Source of the DNA: Chelativorans sp. J32
GTDB taxonomy: Bacteria > Pseudomonadota > Alphaproteobacteria > Rhizobiales > Rhizobiaceae
Reading direction: 5' to 3'
NCBI RefSeq assembly: GCF_000518985.1
Contig: NZ_JAEQ01000002.1
Span: 248,001 to 312,000, forward strand
Length of the DNA: 64,000 nucleotides
Part shown: positions 15,581 to 25,349 of the stretch, one piece after another
Layout: each line of letters begins with the position of its first letter
Numbering within the stretch: position 1 is the first letter of the stretch
Notes under the pieces: generated by a model
The model's database searches: none
Seen by the model: the letters and a program-made list of their open reading frames with translations, nothing else
What the model was told of the DNA's origin: nothing
Program-made: the position numbers and the translations under genes

Positions 15581-18500
15581 TTATGATTTTCCAAATCCCC
15601 CGGCCGTCGGCGTGGTGACAATCACCGCCTCGCCGGCGTCTATCACAGTCTGGTCCGAGGCCTTCAACACTTCGATCCGGCCATCCCTGCGCCGCACCTC
15701 GGTCTTGCCGACCTGGCCGTCACCTCCGCCGTCTATACCGCGCGGTGGCGTCGCGCGGTGGGAGGCGAGGATGGCGCATTCCATCTTCTCCAGGAAGCGG
15801 AGCGTGCGTCTCGTTCCGTCCCCCGCCTTCCAGCGGCCCTTGCCGCCGGAGCCTTCGCGGATGTGGAAGTCCTCGAGCAGTACCGGGAAACGCAGTTCCA
15901 GAATTTCCGGGTCGGTCAGGCGCGAATTGGTCATGTGCGTGTGCACGCCGGAGGTGCCGTGGAAGCCGCGGCCGTCATTCATACGGCCAGCCGGCGAGCC
16001 CGAGCAGATCGTCTCGTAATACTGATAGGTCTCGTTGCCGAAGGTGAGATTGTTCATCGTGCCCTGTGCGTTAGCCAGCGCACCCATGGCAGCGAAGAGC
16101 GCATTGGTCACGTGCTGTGAGGTCTCCACGTTCCCGGCCACCACTGCGGCCGGATAGGAGGGCCGCAGCATGCAACCCTCCGGAATGATGATTTTGACGG
16201 GCCTGAGGCATCCGGCATTCATCGGGATCGAGCCTTCGACCATCACGCGGAACGCATAGAGCACCGCCGCGCGGGTGACCGGCTCCGGCGCGTTGAAATT
16301 ATTCCTCATCACGGACGAGGTGCCGGTAAAGTCGACCGTCGCCTCGCGTTTCCCGCGGTCGACCGTGATCTTCACCCTGATCACCTGGCCGGTGTCAGTC
16401 GGGTACTCGCAGGAGGATTCGTCCGGCAGGCGCTCCAACACGCGGCGCACCGCTTCCGCGGCATTGTCCTGCACATGGCCCATATAGGCCTCGACCACGT
16501 CGAGGCCGAAATTGGCGACCATCTTCTTCAGCTCCGCCGCGCCCTTCTCGTTGGCCGCGATCTGTGCCTTCAAGTCGGCGATGTTCTGGTGCGGGTTGCG
16601 GGCGGGGTAGGGATGGTTCGTCAGGAGCTCGTAGAGTTCGTTCTCGCGGAAGCGCCCGCGCTCGACCAGCCGGAAGTTATCGAAGAGCACGCCTTCCTCA
16701 TCCACCGTCGTGGCGAGCGGAGTCATGGAGCCCGGCGCGGTGCCGCCGACATCCGCGTGATGGCCGCGCGAAGCCGCCCAGAAGAGGATCGTTTCGCCTT
16801 TCTCGTCGAAGACCGGCGTGACAACGGTTATGTCCGGCAGGTGCGTGCCGCCGTTATAGGGGGCGTTCAGCGCAAAGACGTCTCCCGGATGGATATCGCC
16901 CTCGTTGAGGCGGATGATCGTCTCGACGGAACGGTCCATGGAGCCGAGATGCACCGGCATATGCGGGGCGTTCGCCACCAGGGCGCCCTGGCCGTCGAAC
17001 ACGGCGCAGGAGAAGTCGAGCCGCTCCTTGATATTCACCGAATAGGCGGTGTTCTGCAGCGTTACGCCCATCTGCTCGGCGATCGACATGAAGAGATTGT
17101 TGAAGACCTCCAGCATCACCGGATCGGCATCGGTGCCGATCGCGGCCTGGCGTGCCTTCTTCTCCACTCGGCGCATGAGCACGTGGTCGCGCGGCGTGAT
17201 CTCGGCCTGCCAGCCGGGCTCGACCACCACTGTCTGGTTCGCCTCGATGATGAGGGCCGGGCCGGCGATCCGGTTGCCCGGCGCAAGCTCTGACCGCAGG
17301 AAAATGCCGGCGTCCCGCCACTTGCCCTCGCAGAAGATCTGCCTGACCACGTGCGGCTCTGCCGTGTTGTCGTTCACGGGCAGGAGAGACTCCTCGGGCG
17401 CAGCACGCCGCGCGTCCACGCCTTCGACATTGACCGCCTCCACGACCAGAGGCTTGTCCTCGTAGACGAAGCCGAACTGGGCTTTGTGTGCAGCCTCGAA
17501 GCGCTTCCTGGCCTCCTCCACCGAGCGGTTGTCGAAAGGGATGGAGAGGGTGGTGTCCGTGCCATCGTAGCGGATTTCCAGGCGGATGCGCCACTCGGTC
17601 GCCTCAGCCTCTATGTCCTGGCCCTTCAGCTCCTTCGAGACGTCGGCCTGGAGTTCGGAGACCATGGAAGCGATGTCCGCCACCGCGCTATGCGACAAAG
17701 GCTTTAGAAGCGCCTTCTGGCGTGAGGCGGATACGGTCGCAAGCCCGATCCCGTAAGCCGAAAGCAGGCCAGAGAAGGGATGGATCAGAACCGCCTCCAT
17801 GCCAAGCGCGTCCGCGACGAGGCAGGCATGCTGCCCGCCTGCGCCACCGAAACAGTTGAGCAGATAACGCGTCACGTCATAGCCGCGCTGGACGGAGATC
17901 TTCTTCACCGCGTTTGCCATGTTCTCGACGGCGATGGTGATGAAGCCCTCCGCCACGGCCTCCGGGCTCCTGCCGTCACCGATTTTCTGGGCCAGTTCGG
18001 AAAAGCGCTGGCGTACGATGCCGAGCTCGAGTGGTAGATCTCGTTCCGGACCGAAGATCGCGGGGAAGAAGTCGGGCTGCAACTTGCCCAGCATGACATT
18101 GGCGTCCGTCACGGCCAGCGGCCCGCCGCGGCGGTAGCAGGCCGGGCCGGGGTTGGCGCCGGCCGAATCCGGCCCGACCTTCAGCCGCCGATCCTCGTAA
18201 TGCAGGATCGACCCACCGCCCGCCGCCACGGTATGGATGCGCATCATGGGCGCGCGGATGCGGACGCCGGCAACTTCCGTATCGAAGGCACGCTCATACT
18301 CGCCATCGTAATGGGCGACGTCGGTCGAGGTGCCGCCCATGTCGAAGCCGATCACCTTCTCAAAACCGGCGATCCGGGCGGTCTCCACCATACCCACCAC
18401 GCCGCCGGCGGGCCCGGACAGGATCGCGTCCTTGCCCTGGAACATGTCTGCTGCGGTCAGCCCGCCCGAGGACATCATGAATTCGAGACGGGGAGAGCCG

Positions 18501-19216
18501 GCCCCCCCTGCGGCGTGGATTCCCAGTTCCCCCGCCACCAGTCGCACATAGCGGGAGAGAATCGGCGAGAGATAGGCGTCCACCACGGTCGTGTCGCCGC
18601 GGCCAACCAACTTGATAAGCGGCGAGGTCTCGTGGCTTACCGAGATTTGCGTGAAGCCCAGGTCGCGCGCGAGTTCGGCGGCCTTTTTTTCATGCGCGGG
18701 GTATTTCCAGGCATGCATGAAGACGATCGCGACCGCCGCGATCCCGTCGCGGCGCGCGGCTTCCATCTGGTGCCGGACGGATTCCAGATCGAGCTCCGTC
18801 TCGATCATGCCGTCCACGCGCACCCGCTCAGGTACCTCGACCACCCGCTCATAAAGCTGCTCGGGCAGGATGATCTCCTTGGCGAAGATGTCCGGCCGCG
18901 CCTGGTGGGCGATCCTTAGCGCATCCCGGAACCCCCTGGTGATAAGGAGGAGCACGCGGTCGCCCTTGCGCTCAAGGAGCGCGTTAGTGGCAACGGTCGT
19001 GCCCATCTTCACCTCACCGATCTTTTCGGAAGGGATGCGCTCGTCGGATGCAACGCCAAGAAGGTCGCGGATGCCCTGGATGCCGGCGTCGCGATAGGCT
19101 TCCGGACTTTCCGAGAGGAGCTTGCGCTGGTGCAGCCTACCGTCGGGATCCCTGCCGATCACATCCGTGAACGTGCCGCCGCGATCGATCCAGAAATCCC
19201 ATTTGCCAGAAACCAT
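15581..19216 (-). CDS. 5-oxoprolinase / hydantoinase HyuA-HyuB fusion (ATP-dependent)
   Basis: A 1211-residue protein joining the two hydantoinase/oxoprolinase subunits. The HyuA half (about 1-690) begins [14 protein letters not shown] and has the ATPase glycine signatures [32 protein letters not shown] and VAAGGGSI. The HyuB half (about 700-1205) has [48 protein letters not shown] and [13 protein letters not shown]. The single-chain form and length match 5-oxoprolinase (OPLAH type), which opens pyroglutamate to glutamate using ATP in glutathione turnover. N-methylhydantoinase activity is the alternative. GAGG precedes the ATG. It stands alone between convergent and divergent genes. Confidence 0.88.
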   Translation of the reverse strand: MVSGKWDFWIDRGGTFTDVIGRDPDGRLHQRKLLSESPEAYRDAGIQGIRDLLGVASDERIPSEKIGEVKMGTTVATNALLERKGDRVLLLITRGFRDALRIAHQARPDIFAKEIILPEQLYERVVEVPERVRVDGMIETELDLESVRHQMEAARRDGIAAVAIVFMHAWKYPAHEKKAAELARDLGFTQISVSHETSPLIKLVGRGDTTVVDAYLSPILSRYVRLVAGELGIHAAGGAGSPRLEFMMSSGGLTAADMFQGKDAILSGPAGGVVGMVETARIAGFEKVIGFDMGGTSTDVAHYDGEYERAFDTEVAGVRIRAPMMRIHTVAAGGGSILHYEDRRLKVGPDSAGANPGPACYRRGGPLAVTDANVMLGKLQPDFFPAIFGPERDLPLELGIVRQRFSELAQKIGDGRSPEAVAEGFITIAVENMANAVKKISVQRGYDVTRYLLNCFGGAGGQHACLVADALGMEAVLIHPFSGLLSAYGIGLATVSASRQKALLKPLSHSAVADIASMVSELQADVSKELKGQDIEAEATEWRIRLEIRYDGTDTTLSIPFDNRSVEEARKRFEAAHKAQFGFVYEDKPLVVEAVNVEGVDARRAAPEESLLPVNDNTAEPHVVRQIFCEGKWRDAGIFLRSELAPGNRIAGPALIIEANQTVVVEPGWQAEITPRDHVLMRRVEKKARQAAIGTDADPVMLEVFNNLFMSIAEQMGVTLQNTAYSVNIKERLDFSCAVFDGQGALVANAPHMPVHLGSMDRSVETIIRLNEGDIHPGDVFALNAPYNGGTHLPDITVVTPVFDEKGETILFWAASRGHHADVGGTAPGSMTPLATTVDEEGVLFDNFRLVERGRFRENELYELLTNHPYPARNPHQNIADLKAQIAANEKGAAELKKMVANFGLDVVEAYMGHVQDNAAEAVRRVLERLPDESSCEYPTDTGQVIRVKITVDRGKREATVDFTGTSSVMRNNFNAPEPVTRAAVLYAFRVMVEGSIPMNAGCLRPVKIIIPEGCMLRPSYPAAVVAGNVETSQHVTNALFAAMGALANAQGTMNNLTFGNETYQYYETICSGSPAGRMNDGRGFHGTSGVHTHMTNSRLTDPEILELRFPVLLEDFHIREGSGGKGRWKAGDGTRRTLRFLEKMECAILASHRATPPRGIDGGGDGQVGKTEVRRRDGRIEVLKASDQTVIDAGEAVIVTTPTAGGFGKS

Positions 19217-19440
19217 GCATTCCTCTCTGCGCGATAAAGGCTCGAATAACAGCAGTCATTTTATCACGGGTGAAGACAATATTGGCTCCTGGGCCGTTGT
19301 CTCGGCCGAAAGGCGTCCGAGCGAGGCAACGATGGGATCGATTACATTCTGTCATCCAATGTGAGGAAACCCCCTTTGTCGCCATGCATTTCGAAGATGG
19401 CTGCCCCATCGGGCTGCAACGGTAAAGGGAGACATACTCG

Positions 19441-19641
19441 ATGAAGAAGATCCTGACAGGTCTCGTCTGCGGCACCGCCCTCTTGGGCCTTGCGGCTTGC
19501 GGCGACGCCGACAACACGACCACCCAGAGCGTGGAGCCGGATGCAACGCAGACGACGCCGGCCAATCCGCCGGCTGCTACCCCTCCGGCAGATACGGGCG
19601 CTGGCGGTGGAGCAGGCACAGGCACCAACACGGCGCAGTAA
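19441..19641 (+). CDS. Small Thr/Pro/Gly-rich lipoprotein
   Basis: A 66-residue protein with a lipoprotein signal (MKKILTGLVCGTALLGLAAC, lipobox LAAC, Cys20). The mature part is about 46 residues of low complexity, rich in Thr, Pro, Ala and Gly with no predicted fold. It is probably anchored in the outer membrane or periplasmic face. It resembles many poorly conserved rhizobial lipoproteins and has no assignable function. A purine-rich AAAGGGAGA stretch precedes the ATG and a strong terminator follows 80 bases after the stop, so it is a single-gene unit. Confidence 0.75.
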   Translation: MKKILTGLVCGTALLGLAACGDADNTTTQSVEPDATQTTPANPPAATPPADTGAGGGAGTGTNTAQ

Positions 19642-19721
19642 TCCAGGAAAGTGCCCAAGGCCCCAGCGCTTGGCTGGTGTTCGGATCCTTGAGCTCGCTC
19701 GGATCGCTTTGGGAAAGGCAG

Positions 19722-19743
19722 AAAGGCCGGGATACCGGCCTTT
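19722..19743 (+). terminator. Rho-independent terminator after the small lipoprotein gene
   Basis: AAAGGCCGG (19722-19730) pairs perfectly with CCGGCCTTT (19735-19743) around GATA and is followed by a T-rich tail (CTCTTTG). The symmetric A/T flanks would allow function on either strand. Confidence 0.8.
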
Positions 19744-19880
19744 CTCTTTGTGGGCCTAACCCGCTTTAGATGATTAAATCACGCTCCCAACACAAGAAGA
19801 CCGAAATTCCGCACCAAGCGCTGTGCGACGAAAAAGCTGTCTCGAAATCAGCGCCAAATCATCTTAAGAGTGCGGATCAA

Positions 19881-20591
19881 ATGTCTATTCTTCGCCGCAT
19901 TTCCGAATATGTCGCGCGCGCCTCCGGAAGCGTGCTTTCCGCCATTGTCGAAGCGGTTCGCACGGTTTTCCAAGGCGACCCCGAATTGCGCAAGCGCGTC
20001 GCGTTTTCGATCGCCATCATCGCCCTGTCCGCCAAGATGGCAAAGGCGGACGGCATCGTCACCGCGAACGAGGTACGCGCCTTTCATGAGATCTTCGCCG
20101 TACCACGGCACGAGATGCGCAACGTTATGCGCCTCTATGACCTTGCCAAGCAGGATGTGGCCGGCTTCGAAGCCTATGCCAGGCAGATGGCCGGTCTCTG
20201 CGGGTCCGGCCACAAAAACTGTGCGATGCTGGAGGACATTCTCGACGGGCTGTTCCACATCGCCAAGGCGGATGGCGTTCTGCACGAGCGGGAGCACAGC
20301 TTCCTGGCGCGGGTGGCCGAGATCTTCTCGATCACCGAAAGCCATTATGCCCGCATACGCGCGCGTCATGTGCTCGGCGACAAAGCGGACCCTTACGTTC
20401 TGCTCGGCGTGAGCCCGGACACGCCTTTCCCAGAGATCAAGCGGCGGTATCGCCAACTGGTAAGGGAGAGCCATCCGGACCGGATGATTGCGCGTGGCGT
20501 TCCAATGGAGTTTCTGGCGCTCGCCAATGCCAGGCTTGCTGCGATCAATGCTGCCTTTGAGCAGATCGAAAAGAGCTGGGTGCCCGTATGA
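19881..20591 (+). CDS. TerB-like and DnaJ-domain (DjlA-type) protein
   Basis: A 236-residue protein. Residues about 30-165 form a helical TerB-like domain (ALSAKMAKADGIVTANEVRA and FHIAKADGVLHEREHSF are its two characteristic D-G-x-x-x-x-E loops). The C-terminus is a J domain (DPYVLLGVSPDTPFPEIKRRYRQ) with the HPD motif in ESHPDR, which stimulates DnaK. DjlA in E. coli has a membrane anchor; here none is obvious. ATG 19881 (MSILRRISEYV) is taken as start because homology begins there; an extension to 19770 looks non-coding. It overlaps the amidase gene by four bases, a pairing frequent in rhizobia. Confidence 0.85.
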   Translation: MSILRRISEYVARASGSVLSAIVEAVRTVFQGDPELRKRVAFSIAIIALSAKMAKADGIVTANEVRAFHEIFAVPRHEMRNVMRLYDLAKQDVAGFEAYARQMAGLCGSGHKNCAMLEDILDGLFHIAKADGVLHEREHSFLARVAEIFSITESHYARIRARHVLGDKADPYVLLGVSPDTPFPEIKRRYRQLVRESHPDRMIARGVPMEFLALANARLAAINAAFEQIEKSWVPV

Positions 20592-21352
20592 CCGCCTTTC
20601 CGCCCGATTTTGTAGGGGCGGTGGTGCGGCCCTCGCCGAATTTTGGCGAGAGGCGTGGCGGGCGGAAGCCGGATGCATTGATCCTCCATTACACCGGCAT
20701 GACGACCGGGCAAGCAGCGGAAGATTGGCTCTGCAACCCGGTAAGCGAGGTTTCCTCACATTATCTGGTGTATGAAGACGGGCGCATCATACAGATGGTC
20801 CCTGAAGCAGCCCGCGCCTGGCATGCGGGCAAGGGCTCTTGGAAGAGGGAGGAGGACGTCAATTCCTTCTCGATTGGCGTGGAGATCGTCAATCCCGGGC
20901 ACCAGTTCGGCTACCCCGATTTTCCCGACCTGCAGGTGGAGGCGGTGATCGCCCTTTGCCTGGATATCTGCCGACGTAACGCAATCCTGCCACAAAGGGT
21001 GCTTGCCCATTCAGACACTGCACCGGGCCGAAAGGTGGATCCGGGAGAAAAATTTCCCTGGAAGCGCTTAGCTGAGCACGGCGTCGGTCACTATGTCGCG
21101 CCGGAGCGGATCGCGGGCGGAAATGCGCTTTCCCTTGGCGATGAAGGTGACGCGGTCGCCTTATTGCAGCGCCGTTTGGCCGATTATGGGTATCGCGTTG
21201 ATGTAAATGGCATTTTTGATGCTGCGACGGAGGTGGTGGTAGCGGCATTCCAGCGTCACTTCCGCCCCGCACGCGTTGACGGGGTCGCCGATTCGTCCAC
21301 ATCGGAGACGCTCCAAAAGCTCATTTCCACCCTGCCGAAAACGACAAGTTGA
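20588..21352 (+). CDS. AmpD-like N-acetylmuramoyl-L-alanine amidase with peptidoglycan-binding domain
   Basis: A 254-residue amidase_2 enzyme with the zinc ligands H34 (LILHYTGM), H141 (LAHSDTAP) and D151 (KVDPGEKFPW), and a C-terminal PG_binding_1 domain (about 180-245). It cleaves the amide bond between MurNAc and L-Ala. No signal peptide is visible, so it may act in the cytoplasm on recycled anhydro-muropeptides like AmpD, though the wall-binding domain is more typical of exported AmiD-type enzymes. It starts inside the end of the TerB-DnaJ gene (ATGA overlap). A weak hairpin follows. Confidence 0.88.
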   Translation: MTAFPPDFVGAVVRPSPNFGERRGGRKPDALILHYTGMTTGQAAEDWLCNPVSEVSSHYLVYEDGRIIQMVPEAARAWHAGKGSWKREEDVNSFSIGVEIVNPGHQFGYPDFPDLQVEAVIALCLDICRRNAILPQRVLAHSDTAPGRKVDPGEKFPWKRLAEHGVGHYVAPERIAGGNALSLGDEGDAVALLQRRLADYGYRVDVNGIFDAATEVVVAAFQRHFRPARVDGVADSSTSETLQKLISTLPKTTS

Positions 21353-21365
21353 AATGATTTTCTCT

Positions 21366-21396
21366 TAAAGTGTTACGAACTGTAACGCCTTTTTAC
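21366..21396 (+). terminator. Possible weak terminator after the amidase gene
   Basis: GTTAC (21372-21376) and GTAAC (21382-21386) form a perfect 5-bp stem, flanked by AAAG and a CTTTTT tract. The stem is short and AT-containing, so termination would be weak. An operator-type palindrome for the next gene is the alternative reading. Confidence 0.35.
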
Positions 21397-21530
21397 TCCT
21401 CAAGCCCTTTTTGGTTCATCTTCCACCGTAAAACCCAATCCCATCGGTGGCGGGCGGTACTGTTCCGGCCCAGCAAAGAGCAACCAAGAAATGTCGTGGC
21501 GCAGGCGGCGGCAATAACAAACGGGTAACT

Positions 21531-22142
21531 ATGAAAATCAGTGTGTTTATTGCGACAGCGATCGCTGTCGGAGCGATGACTATTGCCTCGAATGCCAAGG
21601 ATGTTTCCTCCGAGGGAGGCTTGGCCGTGGCGAATGCGGAAGCGGTTCCCAGCAACCTCATGGACGCGCTAAATCAGCCGAAAAAGACCAGTGGAGCAGC
21701 AAAGAAGCAGGTGGACAAGACAGTGACGGCCTCAACCCGGGTTCCGAAGCAGTCGAACAAGCAGGGCGGACGTCCCTACCACTCTATCATCTCTCGTTAT
21801 GCAACCGAGTATGGCGTGCCGGTTTCGCTTGCCCATGCCGTGATCTCGGTGGAAAGCAACTACCGGCCGGGCGTCCGGGGCAGGGCCGGCGAGATCGGCC
21901 TTATGCAGATCAAGCCCGCGACCGCGCGCATGATGGGCTATAGCGGTTCGGCCAAGGGCCTCTACGAGCCGGAGACCAACATCAAATACGGCATGAAGTA
22001 TCTGGCTGAGGCGTTCAAACTGGGCGGCGGAAAGACTTGCTCGGTCATCCTGAAATACAATGCCGGGCATGGAGCAAAGCGCATGAATCCGGTCTCTTCG
22101 GCCTATTGTCAGAAGGTGAAGCGGCTGATCGGCGGGAAATAA
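21531..22142 (+). CDS. Lytic transglycosylase, SLT (Slt70/MltC-like) domain
   Basis: A 203-residue exported protein. A signal peptide (MKISVFIATAIAVGAMTIAS) is followed by a low-complexity Ser/Lys/Thr linker to about residue 80. The SLT domain begins RPYHSIISRYATEYGVPVSL, with the catalytic Glu108 in ISVESNYRPG, then GEIGLMQIKPATARMMGY, ETNIKYGMKYLAEA and the AGHGAKR substitute for the usual NAG box. It cuts peptidoglycan with anhydro-MurNAc formation. ATG 21531 is chosen because the signal peptide starts there; an extension to 21447 lacks export character. rnpB follows downstream. Confidence 0.88.
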   Translation: MKISVFIATAIAVGAMTIASNAKDVSSEGGLAVANAEAVPSNLMDALNQPKKTSGAAKKQVDKTVTASTRVPKQSNKQGGRPYHSIISRYATEYGVPVSLAHAVISVESNYRPGVRGRAGEIGLMQIKPATARMMGYSGSAKGLYEPETNIKYGMKYLAEAFKLGGGKTCSVILKYNAGHGAKRMNPVSSAYCQKVKRLIGGK

Positions 22143-22153
22143 ACGAACCCCAT

Positions 22154-22183
22154 TGCCTTTTCCTTCGGGAATCCCTTTATACG
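22154..22183 (+). promoter_or_regulatory. Promoter of rnpB
   Basis: TTGCCT (22154-22159) as -35 and TTATAC (22178-22183) as -10 are separated by 18 bases, and the RNase P RNA body begins six to seven bases later. The geometry fits a housekeeping sigma-70 promoter for a stable RNA. Confidence 0.6.
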
Positions 22184-22185
22184 GG

Positions 22186-22637
22186 GCTACCAGCCGGTCG
22201 GACGGCCGCACGCGCAAGCGCCGAAAGGCCGCGTGTGAGGAAAGTCCGGGCTCCACGGAAATACGGTGCCGGGTAACGCCCGGCGGGGGTAACCCTAGGG
22301 AAAGTGCCACAGAAAGCAGACCGCCCCGCCTATAAATCGGCCCCGATGCGCTGACGCAGCCTCTCGACGGACCGATTTATTGGCGGGGTAAGGGTGAAAG
22401 GGTGGGGTAAGAGCCCACCGCGCTTCTGGCAACAGAGGCGGCACGGTAAACCCCACCGGGAGCAAGACCGAATAGGAACGGCATGAAGGGAGACCTTCAA
22501 GGCGATTTCCGGCCCGCCGTTCGGGTAGGTTGCACGAGGCCGATGGCGACATCGGTCCAAGAGGAATGGTCGTCACGTCGCGCTGTCTTCGGACGGCGGG
22601 GCCATACAGAACCCGGCTTATAGGCCGGCTGGTATTT
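22186..22637 (+). ncRNA. rnpB: RNase P RNA (M1-type, alphaproteobacterial class A)
   Basis: The catalytic RNA that matures tRNA 5' ends. Ends are set by the P1 pairing: ACCAGCCGG (22190-22198) with CCGGCTGGT (22625-22633). Universally conserved blocks are present in order: GAGGAAAGTCCGGGCTCC near 22239, the GGGAAAGTGCCACAGAAA core near 22298-22316, GGTAAGGGTGAAAGGGTG near 22386, AGAGCCCACCG, GGCAACAGAGGCGGCACGG and a closing CATACAGAACCCGGC. Length of about 450 nt is normal for alphaproteobacteria. End positions are accurate to a few bases. Confidence 0.95.
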
Positions 22638-22682
22638 CTTCTTCACCCGGAAGGGGTTGCGGGCGCCTCCTCGCACAAAGAT

Positions 22683-23084
22683 TCATGCGGATCGTCCGGG
22701 TTCCGCCCGGCGTGTCGCTTCGAACAGCTCCACGGGGTTTCCGCTCGGATCTTCGACAATGATCTGTCTGCCGCCAATTCCTTCGATGATGTCGCTGCGG
22801 AAGACGCAGCCTTTGGACCTCATGTCGGCGACTGTGGCATCAAGGTCTTCCACCTCCACCTGGATGCGGTTCCAGCCTCCTGGTGAGGGCGTGGTGCCGT
22901 CGGGCATCGATTGGCCTCCGCCGCCAGCGCCCGCCCTGTTGAGCAGAAGTCTGAGGTCGCCCTTCGAAAGTGCCGCAAAGGCCGGAGCGGGATGCATTGC
23001 TACGCTGAACCCGAGTGCGTCGACATAGAACGGGATTGCCGCGTCCACATCGTCGACAATGTAACGGACGGAAACGGTCATCAT
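22683..23084 (-). CDS. VOC / glyoxalase-superfamily protein
   Basis: A 133-residue protein with paired beta-alpha-beta-beta-beta modules of the vicinal-oxygen-chelate fold (VSVRYIVDDVDAAIPFYVDALGF and NRIQVEVEDLDATVADMRSKG are the module starts), ending EDPSGNPVELFE with the conserved metal-ligand Glu. Members include glyoxalase I, dioxygenases and antibiotic-binding proteins. Here a central MPDGTTPSPGGW loop gives no specific clue. GGAGGAG lies directly before two adjacent ATG codons (23084 and 23081); either could start translation. It converges on rnpB and diverges from mraZ. Confidence 0.85.
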   Translation of the reverse strand: MMTVSVRYIVDDVDAAIPFYVDALGFSVAMHPAPAFAALSKGDLRLLLNRAGAGGGGQSMPDGTTPSPGGWNRIQVEVEDLDATVADMRSKGCVFRSDIIEGIGGRQIIVEDPSGNPVELFEATRRAEPGRSA

Positions 23085-23288
23085 CTCTCCTCCTCGGATG
23101 CTGACCTTATCATTCTAGTCCGATCACCGGCGCAAGGCGACCAGGATCGCAGCGGCCCGTTGCTGTCTGGGTCGATGCGAAGAGGGGCGGTCCTAACACT
23201 TCGTTAGCGTTAATGGCTCATAAAAGCCGCATGCTTTTGTGCGGCCAGGAGTATTGCTCAACGCCATTGACGATGGGGTCAGTTCCCG

Positions 23289-23318
23289 TTGACGCCCATA
23301 TTGTCCCATGCTATCCCA
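23289..23318. promoter_or_regulatory. Likely mraZ promoter with three MraZ-type TGGGN boxes
   Basis: On the minus strand three TGGGN pentamers occur at 23318-23314, 23308-23304 and 23298-23294, each separated by exactly five bases. This is the arrangement described for the MraZ operator in E. coli. They overlap TTGACG (23289-23294) and TATCCC (23312-23317), which are spaced 17 bases and would form the mraZ promoter on the plus strand. The boxes read opposite to the gene. The rest of 23085-23489 holds no gene I can support. Confidence 0.6.
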
Positions 23319-23489
23319 TGAACACGTCAGTTCTCGTTCCAGTCAAGTCATTGAAAGCTGTGTCGCTTGCGGGTCAGGCGGGGCGCTGGAGCGTGTTTGC
23401 GCGTGAGGGCGTGCAAGCAACTGAGGAGCCGCGATTTCCCGCGGTTGGAGCAATGCAGAGGGGCAGGGCGTCGCTAGTCGCCGCAGAAT

Positions 23490-23960
23490 ATGGACCGGTT
23501 TTTATCCAGCGCGACCAACAAGATCGATACGAAGGGGCGGGTTTCTGTGCCGGCCCATTTCCGGTCCGTGCTGCAGAAGCGGGGCTTTGTGGAGCTCTAT
23601 GCGTTACGTGCGCTGGACGTTCAGGCCATGGATGTGGGCGGCCCGGATCTTCTCGACCGGTACGAGCAGCGCATCGCGTTGGAGGATCCGTTTTTGCAGG
23701 CCGCCGACGACATGTCTTTCTTCGTGCATGGGGATGGCAGCTTCCTGAAGCTCGATCAGGACGGGCGCATCACCATCACCGACTTCATTCGCGAGCATAC
23801 GGGGATCGGCGCGGAAGTGGCTTTTGTAGGACGCGGGCTTTTCTTTCAGATGTGGGAGCCGGAGCGGTTGAAGGCTCACGCCGGTGCCGTGCGTTCAAGG
23901 CTTCTCAAGCTGCGGCAGCAGGCCTCAGAGGCTCGGGCTGCCGCCCTCCCGGAATCATGA
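23490..23960 (+). CDS. mraZ: Transcriptional regulator / cell-division protein MraZ
   Basis: A 156-residue protein with two AbrB-like swapped-hairpin repeats, each carrying the DxxGR signature: [17 protein letters not shown] at the N-terminus and [14 protein letters not shown] in the second half. MraZ forms a ring oligomer that binds TGGGN repeats and represses the dcw operon. It opens the cluster and its stop overlaps the rsmH start (ATGA). The 166-base leader from the predicted promoter is long. No strong ribosome-binding site is visible immediately before the ATG. Confidence 0.95.
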   Translation: MDRFLSSATNKIDTKGRVSVPAHFRSVLQKRGFVELYALRALDVQAMDVGGPDLLDRYEQRIALEDPFLQAADDMSFFVHGDGSFLKLDQDGRITITDFIREHTGIGAEVAFVGRGLFFQMWEPERLKAHAGAVRSRLLKLRQQASEARAAALPES

Positions 23961-24970
23961 CCGGCGCCGGCGAAGACGGCGGCAGACCGTCCCTCCATAT
24001 TCCGGTTCTTCTGGCCGAGGTGGTGAAGGCGCTTGATCCGGCGCCCGGTAAGCTGATCCTCGACGGGACCTTTGGTGCTGGCGGCTACACGCGGGCTATG
24101 CTCGAACGAGGCGCCAATGTGATCGCGGTCGACCAAGATCCTGATGCCATCGCAGGCGGTGAGCGGATGGTTCTGGAATTCGGCGGAAGGATGCGACTAG
24201 AGCGCGGCCGCTTCTCCGAGATGGAGCGTCTAGCAGGTGAGATGCTCGATGGCGTGGTGCTCGATATCGGCGTCTCATCCATGCAGCTCGATCAGGCGGT
24301 GCGCGGCTTTTCCTTTCGCAGGGATGGACCGCTCGATATGCGCATGAGCCAGCAGGGCCTGAGTGCGGCGGATGTCGTCAACCGCTTCAAAGCGGCCGAT
24401 CTCGCCCGGATTTTCGGGCTTTTAGGCGAGGAGCGGCATGCCGGCCGCATCGCCCGTGCCATCGAGAAGAGGCGGGCGGACAAGCCGTTCCAGACGACGG
24501 GCGATCTGGCGGACTTGGTCGAACGCACCATAGGTCACAAGCCGACAGACAAGATCCATCCGGCCACCCGCGTCTTCCAGGGGCTTCGCATTTTCGTCAA
24601 TGACGAATTGGGCGAGCTCGCACGGGCGCTTTTCGCCGCAGAGCGGCTTTTGAAGCCGGGCGGCGTGCTTGCAGTCGTTACCTTCCATTCGCTCGAAGAC
24701 CGGATCGTCAAGCGCTTCTTCCAGGCGCGTTCCGGCCCGCAGGCGCAGTCGAGGCATCTGCCGGAGGCGGCAGCGGCGCAGCCGACATTCGAGAAACCGA
24801 TGAAGCCTGTTTCGCCGGGCGAGGCGGAAACGGCGGAGAACCCGCGCGCCCGCTCGGCGCATCTTAGGGCTGCGCGGCGGACGGAGCATCCCGCTGGCGT
24901 GGAAGATTTCAAACTTTTTGGCGTTCCCGCGCTGTTTGTCACAGAGCAGCTCGGCGAGAAGACGAGGTAG
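23957..24970 (+). CDS. rsmH: 16S rRNA (cytosine-1402 N4)-methyltransferase RsmH (MraW)
   Basis: A 337-residue SAM methyltransferase that modifies C1402 of 16S rRNA in the ribosomal P site. Signatures are [28 protein letters not shown] (SAM loop), [28 protein letters not shown] and [15 protein letters not shown]. The start at 23957 overlaps the mraZ stop by four bases. The frame stays open far upstream to 23213, but that part is only an out-of-frame reading of mraZ and its leader. ftsL begins four bases after the stop. Confidence 0.95.
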   Translation: MTGAGEDGGRPSLHIPVLLAEVVKALDPAPGKLILDGTFGAGGYTRAMLERGANVIAVDQDPDAIAGGERMVLEFGGRMRLERGRFSEMERLAGEMLDGVVLDIGVSSMQLDQAVRGFSFRRDGPLDMRMSQQGLSAADVVNRFKAADLARIFGLLGEERHAGRIARAIEKRRADKPFQTTGDLADLVERTIGHKPTDKIHPATRVFQGLRIFVNDELGELARALFAAERLLKPGGVLAVVTFHSLEDRIVKRFFQARSGPQAQSRHLPEAAAAQPTFEKPMKPVSPGEAETAENPRARSAHLRAARRTEHPAGVEDFKLFGVPALFVTEQLGEKTR

Positions 24971-24974
24971 GCCC

Positions 24975-25349
24975 ATGTTGTTTCGGACCAGCGACGTCAT
25001 CCTGATTGCGGTCATGCTTTCGGCGGCCGCTTTCACCTACAAGACCAAGCATGATGCGGAAGCCATGATGGAGCGCATCGGCAAGCTGGAGACCAAGATC
25101 CAGCTCGAAAAGGACTCGATCGACGTGCTGAAGGCCGACTGGAGCCTCTTCACCCAGCCGGGACGGCTGCAGAAGCTGGCGGAGGCCTACAATTCCGAGC
25201 TGGGGCTTGAGGTAACGAAACCCCAGCAGATCGTGAATTTCTCAGCGCTTGGCGGGATTCCCTTTCCCGTCGACAAAGTGGGTGATCTGATCGCCGAACT
25301 TGGTGGCGGGGAAACCGATCCTACCGTTACCGGAGGAGTGCGGCCATGA
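24975..25349 (+). CDS. ftsL: Cell division protein FtsL
   Basis: A 124-residue bitopic membrane protein: a short N-terminus, a membrane helix (about residues 5-21, SDVILIAVMLSAAAFTY), then a periplasmic coiled coil (HDAEAMMERIGKLETKIQLE) and the conserved DWSLFTQPGRLQKLAEAY segment. FtsL joins FtsB and FtsQ and activates the FtsWI synthase. Identification rests on topology, position between rsmH and ftsI, and the WSxLTxPxRL-like motif. Its stop overlaps ftsI by four bases. Confidence 0.9.
   Translation: MLFRTSDVILIAVMLSAAAFTYKTKHDAEAMMERIGKLETKIQLEKDSIDVLKADWSLFTQPGRLQKLAEAYNSELGLEVTKPQQIVNFSALGGIPFPVDKVGDLIAELGGGETDPTVTGGVRP

Noticed and set aside
23201-23245. Possible CtrA half-sites (TTAA) and a GCCGCA/TGCGGC hairpin before mraZ
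   Set aside because: No full TTAA-N7-TTAA site is present, and the hairpin is short without a T-tract.
23213-24970. A 585-codon frame that would fuse a long N-terminus to RsmH
   Set aside because: The upstream part is only the out-of-frame reading of mraZ and its leader; RsmH homology starts at 23957, where the usual 4-base overlap lies.
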